Source: Thermodesulfovibrio sp.
GTDB taxonomy: Bacteria; Nitrospirota; Thermodesulfovibrionia; Thermodesulfovibrionales; UBA6898
Assembly (NCBI GenBank): GCA_013824615.1
Contig: PNOC01000003.1
Coordinates: 85,103-117,778 of the forward strand
DNA length: 32,676 bases
Direction: 5' to 3'
Shown here: one piece after another, positions 23,184-30,683 of the stretch
Layout: the number at the start of each line of letters is the position of its first letter
How positions within the stretch are numbered: the stretch's first letter is position 1
The notes under the pieces: generated by a model
Told to the model about the DNA's origin: nothing
Seen by the model: the letters and a program-made list of their open reading frames with translations, nothing else
The model's database searches: none
Program-made: the position numbers and the translations under genes

Positions 23184-23245
23184 GCTTTCATCATTAATGA
23201 ATAAGATTTATTTATTTGACCAAGTGCGTGCAGGTGTATTACCTT
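23179..23245 (+). promoter_or_regulatory. dsrC promoter region sharing the dsrA block
   Basis: The block aligns base for base without gaps to 17819-17885: AATAAG, ATCATT, TTTATTTGACCA (23211-23222), nine bases, AGGTGT (23232-23237). Promoter reading: TTGACC, 18-bp spacer, TACCTT. The leader to dsrC would be about 150 bases. The remainder of the 23184-23399 gap holds a short inverted repeat CGGGAATGACTCCCG. Confidence 0.6.
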
Positions 23246-23399
23246 TTATAGCTCATGTTGTAATCATAACTTGATGATTGTGGATGGGATAGGCTAGAAT
23301 ATGAGCCTAAAAATGAGGCAATATCCTATGTCTCTTAATACTGCCGGGAATGACTCCCGCACATTTTAATTACCTTATTACAGAAAGGGGGAAGTACAA

Positions 23400-23735
23400 A
23401 TGCCAACAATGGATTTTCAGGGAAAACAGATTGAGGTGGATGACGACGGTTATCTGCTGAACCTCGATGACTGGAACAAGGAGCTTGCAGAAGTTCTTGC
23501 CAAGCAGGACAGCATGGAACTGACCGAGGCCCACTGGGAAGTTATCAATTTTCTCAGGGACTACTACAAGCAGTACCAGATAGCTCCGATGATCAAGATC
23601 CTCGTTAAAGAGATCGGCAAGGCCATGGGTCCCGAGAAGGGGAACACCAAGTACCTGTACGAGCTGTATCCGGGCGGACCTGCAAAGCAGGCTTGCAAAT
23701 ATGCCGGGCTGCCGAAGCCTACGGGCTGCGTCTAA
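23400..23735 (+). CDS. dsrC: DsrC, sulfur-carrier protein
   Basis: 111 residues, GGGGG upstream of the ATG. The core TEAHWEVINFLRDYYKQYQIAPMIKILVK is diagnostic for DsrC/TusE. The flexible C-terminal arm has both redox Cys: Cys99 (QACKYAG) and the penultimate Cys110 (KPTGCV). This marks true DsrC rather than TusE. It accepts sulfite-derived sulfur from DsrAB as a trisulfide, then is reduced, most likely by DsrMKJOP encoded downstream. It has its own promoter and a terminator, as expected for a highly abundant protein. Confidence 0.98.
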   Translation: MPTMDFQGKQIEVDDDGYLLNLDDWNKELAEVLAKQDSMELTEAHWEVINFLRDYYKQYQIAPMIKILVKEIGKAMGPEKGNTKYLYELYPGGPAKQACKYAGLPKPTGCV

Positions 23736-23756
23736 ACATTTATTGTGTCTTCTCAT

Positions 23757-23792
23757 AACAGCGCCCCATACATCCTTGCATGGGGCGCTGTT
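23757..23792 (+). terminator. dsrC terminator
   Basis: 13-bp stem AACAGCGCCCCAT / ATGGGGCGCTGTT with a 10-base loop, ending in a short T-run (GTTTTC). It isolates the dsrC transcript from the downstream rsbRD-like/dsrMKJOP unit. Confidence 0.88.
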
Positions 23793-23909
23793 TTCAACTC
23801 CATCTGCCTGTTCCCTGCTTTGCTGACCAACGTGGCGCCTGATTTTGTCAAACTATCAGCAGGGCTGCAGGGGACCTTTCCCAAATCTTCAGGAGCGGCC
23901 CTTTAACGT

Positions 23910-24458
23910 ATGAGTCTTTCGACCCTCCTGTCCGACAAGAGGTCGCTTATCCTCGGCAGTTGGTGTGATGCGGTGATCTCGGGCTATCCGCATGATACTT
24001 CGAACTTCCTCCGTAAGAATGAAAACCGCTTTGCAAACCCCGTGGGTCACACCATCCAGGACAGTTTCGGACATATTCTCGACGCACTTCTGAACAATGC
24101 CGCGCCGGAGGTTTCGACTGTCTACCTGGACAATATCATCAGGATCAGGGCTGTCCAGGATTTCAGCCCATCCCAGGCAGTCTCCTTTATCTTTATTCTC
24201 AAAAAAGTGGTCAGGGATGTCCTGGCGCAGGAGAAGGCTGCGGTGCCTGACCCTGAAGAACTCTTTCTGTTCAACGAGCAGGTCGACGCCCTGGCCCTGA
24301 CCTCCTTCGAGATCTACATGCAGTGCCGCGAGAAACTCTATGATATCAAGGCGAATGAGATAAAGAACATGACGTACCGGTTATTGCAAAAGGCTCAGAA
24401 GATGGGACTCGACAGCAGTGATGCTGCAGACCCGTCAGCAGACATTGTGAACAAATAA
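23910..24458 (+). CDS. RsbRD N-terminal-domain-like protein upstream of dsrM
   Basis: 182 residues, all helical in appearance. It begins MSLSTLLSDKRSLILGSWCDAVISGYP, then HTIQDSFGHILDAL, IRAVQDFSPSQAVSFIFILKKVVRD and a C-terminal helix YMQCREKLYDIKANEIKNMTYRLLQKA. This matches the RsbR/RsbRD N-terminal sensory domain (non-heme globin-like fold) without a STAS domain. Such proteins often precede dsrMKJOP in sulfate reducers. The only Shine-Dalgarno-like sequence (AGGAG) is about 14 bases upstream. dsrM follows after 17 bases. A sensory or regulatory role is inferred; the ligand is unknown. Confidence 0.8.
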   Translation: MSLSTLLSDKRSLILGSWCDAVISGYPHDTSNFLRKNENRFANPVGHTIQDSFGHILDALLNNAAPEVSTVYLDNIIRIRAVQDFSPSQAVSFIFILKKVVRDVLAQEKAAVPDPEELFLFNEQVDALALTSFEIYMQCREKLYDIKANEIKNMTYRLLQKAQKMGLDSSDAADPSADIVNK

Positions 24459-24475
24459 CAGGAAGAGGTAACCAA

Positions 24476-25468
24476 ATGAAAATCGTGCTACCCTTAGTTG
24501 CAGTGATTATGCTTGTGGTGCTTGCCTTTGCCGGCGTCCAGGTAGCGGGCATGCAGTTCCTTTTCGGGGTCCTGATCCCGTATCTGGCGATTGCGTTTTT
24601 TATTGCGGGGTTTATCTACCGGGTGATCAAATGGGGCATGTCCCCGGTCCCGTTCTGTATCCCGACAACCGCCGGACAGATGAAGTCTTTCCCCTGGATA
24701 AAGCAGAATAAGCTCGACAACCCTTCCAGCACCATGGGGGTTGTCGGCAGAATGGCCCTGGAGGTCCTGGTCTTCCGGTCTCTTTTCCGGAATACGAAGA
24801 CCGAACTGCGCGAAGGTCCCCAGCTTTCTTACGGGTCCGAGAAGTTTCTCTGGATCGCGGGACTGGCCTTTCACTGGTCGTTCCTCATTATCTTTATCCG
24901 TCACTTCAGATTTTTTATGCTCGAAACCCCTTTTGTGATCCAGATGATCGAGGGCCTCGACAGCTTTCTCCAGATCGGAGCGCCGTTGCTCTACCTGACT
25001 GACGTTGTGCTGCTGGGTGCGGTGACCTTCCTGGTCTTCAGGCGGCTGGCTATGCCGCTGATCAAGTACATATCGCTGCCGGCCGACTACTTTCCGCTCT
25101 TTCTTATCCTGGGCATTGCTACATCCGGAATCCTGATGCGGTATTTCATGAAGGTCCATATCGTCGGGGTCAAGGAGATGGTGCTGGGGCTTGTCAGTTT
25201 CAACCCTGTCGTACCCGAAGGCATTGGCGTTATTTTCTACATTCACCTGTTTCTGGTGAGCACGCTGCTCGCTTATTTCCCGCTGAGCAAACTTATGCAT
25301 ATGGGCGGTGTTTTTATGAGCCCGACCCGAAACATGGCGAACAACAGCAGGGAAGTGCGGCATGTCAACCCGTGGAACTACCCGGTGCATGTCCATACCT
25401 ATGATGAGTATGAAGATGAATTCAGGGAAAAAATGAAAAAGGCCGGCCTGCCGGTCGAGAAGGAGTGA
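24476..25468 (+). CDS. dsrM: DsrM, membrane cytochrome b of the DsrMKJOP complex
   Basis: 330 residues, AGGAAGAGG before the ATG. About six membrane segments (LPLVAVIMLVVLAFAGV, FGVLIPYLAIAFFIAGFIY, WIAGLAFHWSFLIIFI, APLLYLTDVVLLGAVTFLV, FPLFLILGIATSGILM, VIFYIHLFLVSTLLAYF). The NarI-like heme b ligands are likely in FHWSFL, FIRHFRF, VHIVGV and YIHLF. It exchanges electrons with menaquinone and passes them to DsrK. The C-terminus NPWNYPVHVHTYDEYEDEFREKM is typical. The stop overlaps the Shine-Dalgarno region of dsrK. Confidence 0.96.
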   Translation: MKIVLPLVAVIMLVVLAFAGVQVAGMQFLFGVLIPYLAIAFFIAGFIYRVIKWGMSPVPFCIPTTAGQMKSFPWIKQNKLDNPSSTMGVVGRMALEVLVFRSLFRNTKTELREGPQLSYGSEKFLWIAGLAFHWSFLIIFIRHFRFFMLETPFVIQMIEGLDSFLQIGAPLLYLTDVVLLGAVTFLVFRRLAMPLIKYISLPADYFPLFLILGIATSGILMRYFMKVHIVGVKEMVLGLVSFNPVVPEGIGVIFYIHLFLVSTLLAYFPLSKLMHMGGVFMSPTRNMANNSREVRHVNPWNYPVHVHTYDEYEDEFREKMKKAGLPVEKE

Positions 25469-25470
25469 TC

Positions 25471-27087
25471 ATGGCAAAAGTTAATACTCCAAAACCAGCA
25501 GAACTGGCAGAAGCCTTAGAGTATACCACGCCGCAGACCGAGTGGATGGAGACGCCGGCAGTCATAAAGCCGGGGACCTTCTGCTGGGGCGCCAAGGGGA
25601 AAAACCTCGGCATTGTGGAATTCCCGAATGCACGGGACTGGAACCCCTCGGAAGAGGACTGGAAGCTCCCGGAGAACTGGCAGGAGATATTCTTCACCGG
25701 GATGAAAAACCTCCTCGACAAATATCGTTCTTTCAAAGTCTTTATGGATATCTGTGTCAGGTGCGGTGCCTGTGCCGACAAGTGTCACTTTTTCATCGGC
25801 TCGGGCGATCCCAAGAACATGCCGGTGTTGAGGGCCGAACTTCTCCGTTCCGTTTACCGGAACGACTTTACGCTGGCCGGTAAAATTCTCGGCAAGATAG
25901 CCGGCGCACGGCCGCTCACGGTCGATGTTCTCAAGGAACTCTGGTATTATTTCTATCAGTGCACCGAGTGCCGCCGCTGCTCGCTCTTCTGTCCCTACGG
26001 CATTGATACTGCCGAGATAACCATGATGGGCCGCGAGCTGACGAACCTGCTCGGGCTGAACACCGACTGGATATCGGGCCCGGTGGCCAACTGCTATATG
26101 AAGGGCAATCACCTTGGTCTCGAGCCGCATGCCATCATGAACAGTATCGAGGGCATGGTCGACGATATAGAGACGATTACGGGCATAAGAATCAATCCTT
26201 CCTTTAACCGCAAAGGGGCAGAAATATTGTTTGTTACTCCTTCGGGAGACCTTTTTGCTGATCCGGGAACATACACTGCCATGGGCTACATGATGCTGTT
26301 TCATGAGCTCGGGCTGGATTATACCTGGTCCACGTATGCATCGGAGGGAGGCAACTTCGGCTTCTTCAGCTCCAACGAGATGGCGAAGAGACTGAACTCC
26401 AAGATATATGCCGAGGCAAAACGCCTGGGGGTCAAATATATCATCGGCGGCGAATGCGGCCATATGTGGAGGGTTCTGACACAGTATATGGATACCTGGA
26501 ACGGGCCTGCGGACTTCATGGAAGTTCCGGTTTCCCCGATAACCGGCACGCGGTTCGAAAACTCGAAATCGACCAAGATGATTCATATCACCGAGTTCAC
26601 TGCCGACCTTATCAAGAACAATAAGCTGAAACTCGACCCGTCGCGGAACGATGATCTGGTCATCACCTATCACGATTCGTGCAATACCGCCCGGGGCATG
26701 GGCCTGATGGATGAGCCGCGGTATATTATCAATAACGTCTGCAATAACTTCCATGAGATGCCTGAAAATACGATCCGGGAGCAGACCTTCTGCTGCGGCA
26801 GCGGAACCGGACTGAACGCCAGTGAAAATATGGAGCTGAGGATGCGCGGCGGGCTTCCCCGGGCGAATGCAGTCAAATTCGTCAAGGAAAAACACGGCGT
26901 CAACATGCTGGCCAATATCTGTGCCATCGACCGCGCCACGCTGTCGGCTTCGATGGACTACTGGGTGCCCGGGGTCAAGGTGACCGGGGTGCATGAGCTT
27001 GTTGCCAATGCCCTGATCATGACAGGCGAGAAGGAACGGGAGACGAACCTGCGAGGGGACGCACTTCCCGGAAAGGAGGGCAACTGA
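25471..27087 (+). CDS. dsrK: DsrK, iron-sulfur catalytic subunit (HdrD-like)
   Basis: 538 residues from ATG 25471 with AGGAG 5 bases upstream; a GTG at 25465 lies in that site. Two [4Fe-4S] ferredoxin motifs: C95-x2-C98-x2-C101-x3-C105 and C164-x2-C167-x2-C170-x3-C174. CCG-type domains for the noncubane [4Fe-4S] site follow (GGECGHMWR, YHDSCNTARG, FCCGSGTG). DsrK resembles HdrD and is thought to reduce the DsrC trisulfide or disulfide on the cytoplasmic side. It pairs with DsrM. Confidence 0.97.
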   Translation: MAKVNTPKPAELAEALEYTTPQTEWMETPAVIKPGTFCWGAKGKNLGIVEFPNARDWNPSEEDWKLPENWQEIFFTGMKNLLDKYRSFKVFMDICVRCGACADKCHFFIGSGDPKNMPVLRAELLRSVYRNDFTLAGKILGKIAGARPLTVDVLKELWYYFYQCTECRRCSLFCPYGIDTAEITMMGRELTNLLGLNTDWISGPVANCYMKGNHLGLEPHAIMNSIEGMVDDIETITGIRINPSFNRKGAEILFVTPSGDLFADPGTYTAMGYMMLFHELGLDYTWSTYASEGGNFGFFSSNEMAKRLNSKIYAEAKRLGVKYIIGGECGHMWRVLTQYMDTWNGPADFMEVPVSPITGTRFENSKSTKMIHITEFTADLIKNNKLKLDPSRNDDLVITYHDSCNTARGMGLMDEPRYIINNVCNNFHEMPENTIREQTFCCGSGTGLNASENMELRMRGGLPRANAVKFVKEKHGVNMLANICAIDRATLSASMDYWVPGVKVTGVHELVANALIMTGEKERETNLRGDALPGKEGN

Positions 27088-27089
27088 TC

Positions 27090-27488
27090 ATGTATAACAG
27101 TGGAAAGATTATAGCGGGGCTGGTTGTTTTCCTGGCTTTTTTTGCCTTCCCTTTTTATTACAATCTGGGAAAGGCCAACGCGAGGCCTGAACCGAAGCTG
27201 AATACCCCGGTGATACAGCAGCTTGCAGAGAAGAAGTGTGTTGAATCCAGGGATTTTATGCGCTCGGAGCATATGCAGCTTCTCAATGACTGGCGTGATT
27301 CGGTCGTCCGCGACGGCAACAGGATCTATGTGAATGCCGAGGGCAAGAAGCATACCATCAGCCTTCAGAATACCTGCATGAACTGCCATTCGAACAAAAA
27401 AGAGTTTTGTGATTCCTGTCACAATTACATGGCTGTCAAACCCTACTGCTGGAGCTGCCATATTCAACCGAAGGAGGACAAGTCATGA
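27090..27488 (+). CDS. dsrJ: DsrJ, periplasmic triheme cytochrome c
   Basis: 132 residues, AAAGGAGG upstream. An N-terminal anchor helix (IIAGLVVFLAFFAFPFYY) is followed by three heme sites: CMNCH (96-100), CDSCH (107-111), CWSCH (120-124). Cys50 in KKCVESRDFMRSEHMQLL corresponds to the conserved Cys thought to be the unusual distal heme ligand in DsrJ. It faces the periplasm in the DsrMKJOP complex. ATGA overlap with dsrO. Confidence 0.96.
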   Translation: MYNSGKIIAGLVVFLAFFAFPFYYNLGKANARPEPKLNTPVIQQLAEKKCVESRDFMRSEHMQLLNDWRDSVVRDGNRIYVNAEGKKHTISLQNTCMNCHSNKKEFCDSCHNYMAVKPYCWSCHIQPKEDKS

Positions 27489-28306
27489 GTATAAACAGAA
27501 GACAATTCCTGAAAATAGCCGGAGCCTCAACCGTGCTGGGTCTTGGCGGCGCCTCGGTGGTCAACAGCCTTAAAAGAGGCGGGCTTGAGGCCTCCCAGAT
27601 GAGTCCTGACCCAAAGGGACTCGTGGCCAAACGCTGGGGGTTTGTGGTGGATGTCAGCAAGCTGGAGAGCGAAGAGGACTATAAGCGCTGCGCCGATGCC
27701 TGCCATAACATCCATAATGTGCCGGTCTTTAAAAATGACAAGCTGCATGAGGTGAAATGGATCTGGAAGGAGCCTTTTGAGAATACCTTCCCCGGCACCG
27801 AGCATGAGTACATGAGCCATGAGTTCAAGGAGAAGAACTTTCTGGTCTTCTGCAACCATTGTGCAAAGCCTGCCTGCGTGAAGGTCTGCCCGACCAAGGC
27901 GACGTTCAAAAGGAAGGACGGCATCGTGATGCAGGATATGCACCGCTGCATCGGCTGCAGGTTCTGCATGGCAGCCTGCCCGTTCGGAGCCAGGAGCTTC
28001 AACTATCTTGATCCGCGCGGTAAAGATACGGATGGGACACCGCTGATCAAGGTCGAAAACAAGACCTTTCCGACACGGATGATCGGTGTTGTCGAAAAAT
28101 GCACGGCCTGCTATGAGCGCCTCTCCATCGGGCAGCAGCCTGCCTGCGCCGAGGTCTCAAACGGTGCGATCGTCTTCGGTGATCTTGAGGACCCGAACTC
28201 TGAAGTCAGAAAAATCATTGCGACGAAATACACGATCAGGCGGAAGCCCGAGCTTGGAACGCAGCCCAGCATCTACTATGTCATAGGAGGTAGCGAGCAT
28301 GCTTGA
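27485..28306 (+). CDS. dsrO: DsrO, periplasmic ferredoxin-type subunit with Tat signal
   Basis: 273 residues. The N-terminus NRRQFLKIAGASTVLGLGGAS is a twin-arginine signal. Several [4Fe-4S] motifs follow: CADAC, CNHCAKPACVKVCP, CIGCRFCMAACP, and CTACYERLSIGQQPACAE, as in NrfC/HybA-like subunits. It bridges DsrJ and DsrP. It overlaps dsrJ by four bases and dsrP by eight. Confidence 0.96.
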   Translation: MSINRRQFLKIAGASTVLGLGGASVVNSLKRGGLEASQMSPDPKGLVAKRWGFVVDVSKLESEEDYKRCADACHNIHNVPVFKNDKLHEVKWIWKEPFENTFPGTEHEYMSHEFKEKNFLVFCNHCAKPACVKVCPTKATFKRKDGIVMQDMHRCIGCRFCMAACPFGARSFNYLDPRGKDTDGTPLIKVENKTFPTRMIGVVEKCTACYERLSIGQQPACAEVSNGAIVFGDLEDPNSEVRKIIATKYTIRRKPELGTQPSIYYVIGGSEHA

Positions 28307-29471
28307 AAAGGCCTTAATCGGAAGCAAACGATACTGGATATGGATCTTTGTCCTGCTCGGCATCATCGGGGTTGGGTTCATCGCCTATCTCCAGCAGTGG
28401 AAATACGGCCTGGGCGTCACCGGCCTCAGCCGCGATGTCTCCTGGGGTTTTTACATCGCCCAGTTCACGTTCCTGGTTGGTGTGGCAGCCTCGGCAGTCA
28501 TGCTGGTCATTCCGTACTACCTGCATGACTACAAGAAATTCGGCAAGATCGTCATCCTTGGTGAGTTCCTTGCGATCTCGGCGGTGACCATGTGCATCCT
28601 CTTCATCTTCGTTGATATGGGGCAGCCGATGAGGATCATGAACGTGGTCCTGCACCCCACACCGGGGTCGGTCATGTTCTGGGATTCCGTGGTGCTGTCA
28701 GGCTATCTGTTCATCAACCTGATCGTCGGCTGGACCACTCTTGGTGCAGACCGGAAGTCTGTGCCGCCGCCTGCCTGGGTTAAGCCGCTGATCTATCTTT
28801 CGATCCCCTGGGCTGTCAGCATCCATACGGTCACCGCGTTCCTGTACGCCGGTATTCCGGGGAGGCATCTCTGGCTGACCGCCATCATGGCCGCCCGGTT
28901 CCTGGCCTCGGCCTTTGCGGCCGGCCCGGCCCTGCTGATCCTGCTGGTGATGTTCGTCAGAAAGGTGAGCAAGCTTGACGCAGGGACAGAGGCTATCCAG
29001 TCTCTGGCAAAAATCGTCACCTATGCCATGATAGCGAACGTCTTCTTTTTCCTGCTTGAGGTCTTTACCGCTACGTACAGCGGAATTCCGGGGCATGCGC
29101 ATCCGCTCAAGTATCTCTTCTTCGGGCTTGATGGACATACCGCCCTTGTCCCCTGGATGTGGACAGCTACCGTCCTTGCCTTTTTAGGACTGGGCCTGCT
29201 TATTTTCCCGGCCACGCGGCAGAATGAAGGTATCCTGCCGATAGCGCTGGTTTCGGTCTTTGTGGCAGCCTGGATAGACAAGGGCATGGGCCTGGTCATC
29301 GGTGGTTTTATCCCGAACATGTTCGAGCGGGTGACCGAGTATACCCCAACCGCGACAGAGCTTGCGATTACGGTCGGTGTCTATGCCGTCGGACTCCTGG
29401 TGCTGACCGTACTGTATAAGATTGCGATCGGAGTCAGGGAAGACACTGCCGGTGAGGCAGAACACCACTAA
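28299..29471 (+). CDS. dsrP: DsrP, NrfD-family membrane subunit
   Basis: 390 residues with about ten membrane segments. Family motifs include DVSWGFYIAQFTFLVGVAASAVML near the N-terminus, DMGQPMRIMNVVLHPTPGSVMFWDSVVLSGYLF, and PWAVSIHTVTAFLYAGIPGRHLW. NrfD-type proteins bind quinone and have no heme. DsrP completes the DsrMKJOP complex. A ferredoxin gene follows after 43 bases. Confidence 0.96.
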   Translation: MLEKALIGSKRYWIWIFVLLGIIGVGFIAYLQQWKYGLGVTGLSRDVSWGFYIAQFTFLVGVAASAVMLVIPYYLHDYKKFGKIVILGEFLAISAVTMCILFIFVDMGQPMRIMNVVLHPTPGSVMFWDSVVLSGYLFINLIVGWTTLGADRKSVPPPAWVKPLIYLSIPWAVSIHTVTAFLYAGIPGRHLWLTAIMAARFLASAFAAGPALLILLVMFVRKVSKLDAGTEAIQSLAKIVTYAMIANVFFFLLEVFTATYSGIPGHAHPLKYLFFGLDGHTALVPWMWTATVLAFLGLGLLIFPATRQNEGILPIALVSVFVAAWIDKGMGLVIGGFIPNMFERVTEYTPTATELAITVGVYAVGLLVLTVLYKIAIGVREDTAGEAEHH

Positions 29472-29514
29472 AATCTGGTAAACTATATAATCAATTTAAC
29501 AGGAGGAACGAAGC

Positions 29515-29700
29515 ATGTATATTGTCGCTGTAGACGCAGGTAAGTGCGAAGGCTGTGAAGAGTGTGCGAACAACTGCCCGGTGAGCGTATTTGAGATGCA
29601 GGGTGGCAAAGCAGTGGTTGTTGCAGGTGACTCCTGTGAAGGATGCCAGACCTGCACGTCAGTCTGCACCTCAGGAGCAGTTACCCTGACCGAGATGTAA
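29515..29700 (+). CDS. Small 2[4Fe-4S] ferredoxin at the end of the dsrMKJOP unit
   Basis: 61 residues, AGGAGG 8 bases upstream. Two cluster motifs: C11-x2-C14-x2-C17-x3-C21-P and C41-x2-C44-x2-C47-x3-C51, with Thr instead of the usual Pro after the last Cys. The sequence is acidic and lacks a signal, so it is cytoplasmic. It could donate electrons to DsrAB or DsrK. A TATAAT at 29486-29491 lacks a good -35, so co-transcription with dsrP is the simpler view. A strong terminator follows. Confidence 0.93.
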   Translation: MYIVAVDAGKCEGCEECANNCPVSVFEMQGGKAVVVAGDSCEGCQTCTSVCTSGAVTLTEM

Positions 29701-29716
29701 GAGTTTTATTGACTGG

Positions 29717-29748
29717 AAAAGGGGGCCTCTTCGGCCCCCTTTTTTTTG
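29717..29748 (+). terminator. Terminator of the dsrMKJOP-ferredoxin unit
   Basis: Stem AAAAGGGGGCC / GGCCCCCTTTT with loop TCTTC and eight T bases at the end. It separates the + strand dsr locus from the convergent - strand cassette. Confidence 0.93.
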
Positions 29749-29777
29749 TCTGCGAAAGGAGTTCGGTGCCAATTGTC

Positions 29778-30683
29778 TCAGCTGCCGCAGCCGCCACAGC
29801 CACCTCCGCAGCCGCCACCTCCGCAGCCGCCTGATGATCCGGAGTCTCCTGAACCGCATCCTCCGGTATATCCGCTGCCGTCCGCTGCTGTTGTGGCCTT
29901 CTGAAAGACTGTTTTTACATACGGGAAATAGTAATCCGGAAGAGCTGCCAGCCCGAAGACCGCCGCAAGAAAAACAGTGTCATTCGTCATTCCTCCCGGC
30001 CGCAGACTGCCGGCCCTCAGTTTCAGGGAGTGAAATCTGAGCTTCAACTGGCGCATTACCTCGTCACCTGCCCCGGTCCTCTGTTTGAACAGGCTGGTTA
30101 ATGCCCAGGCAGTGAAGAAAACAGTAAGGATGACCAGGAGCGAGATATTGTGACGGCCCCTCATGAGCGCGATGACGATTTTTGTTCCCGAGATGCCCAG
30201 GAGAAGAACGATTGCCGCAAGGACTGCCGGCATCCTCTGCAGATATACTGCCTGCCCGCTGAGAAGCCCCTCTGAAATCAGGGCGTTGTGGTAGCCATCC
30301 CAGGCTCGGCTGATTGCCGGATCGCTGAAGACCTCGGTTATCTTCCGGGGCCGTGCGAAGAACCTGACAATATTCTGCTCCTCAGGCCTTTTCACCAGGT
30401 CACCGGCCTTCGGCTCTGCAACAATCTTATCGTCGGCGGACTTCAGCAGTCCCCGGTCGATCAGGGAGAAGATCATTACCCTCAGGACCTCGGAGGCGCC
30501 TGCCCTGAGAAAGGCCGTCTTGTAGGGATCGGTGTAGTCCCAGTGGGCGGGAAAATTCTGTTTCTCCTTTTTCAGGATCAGGCTGCGCAGGACCACGTTA
30601 AAGACTACTCCTACCCCGATGTAGAAGATAAGAAAATCCGGCCCCCTCATGTCAAATGGATTGAACAGGAAGGGATTAAACAC
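29778..30683 (-). CDS. TIGR04222-type membrane protein with Gly/Cys-rich C-terminal tail
   Basis: 301 residues. GTG start at 30681-30683, overlapping the upstream gene by eight bases. An N-terminal hydrophobic segment (FLIFYIGVGVVFNVVL) is followed by a soluble part with a helical domain (YKTAFLRAGASEVLRVMIFSLIDRGLL). Two further membrane segments (AVLAAIVLLLGISGTKIVIAL, LLVILTVFFTAWALTSLF) lead to SLRPGGMTNDTVFLAAVFGLAAL. The tail of about 28 residues is nearly all Gly, Ser and Cys, with five Cys. This architecture matches the TIGR04222 family of unknown function, recognised from memory. The adjacent radical SAM/SPASM gene makes the tail a candidate modification substrate. Confidence 0.8.
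   Translation of the reverse strand: MFNPFLFNPFDMRGPDFLIFYIGVGVVFNVVLRSLILKKEKQNFPAHWDYTDPYKTAFLRAGASEVLRVMIFSLIDRGLLKSADDKIVAEPKAGDLVKRPEEQNIVRFFARPRKITEVFSDPAISRAWDGYHNALISEGLLSGQAVYLQRMPAVLAAIVLLLGISGTKIVIALMRGRHNISLLVILTVFFTAWALTSLFKQRTGAGDEVMRQLKLRFHSLKLRAGSLRPGGMTNDTVFLAAVFGLAALPDYYFPYVKTVFQKATTAADGSGYTGGCGSGDSGSSGGCGGGGCGGGCGGCGS

Noticed and set aside
24494-25396. Antisense open frame of 300 codons opposite dsrM
   Set aside because: Composition is hydrophilic, His/Asp-rich, as expected from reading a membrane protein backwards. It has no family features.
25516-26994. Long antisense open frame of 492 codons opposite dsrK
   Set aside because: It is a shadow of the dsrK codon pattern: no Shine-Dalgarno sequence, no recognisable motif, and the + strand gene has complete iron-sulfur motifs.
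29486-29491. Separate promoter for the ferredoxin gene
   Set aside because: TATAAT is present but the -35 position reads CACCAC; the gap to dsrP is only 43 bases, so read-through is more likely.
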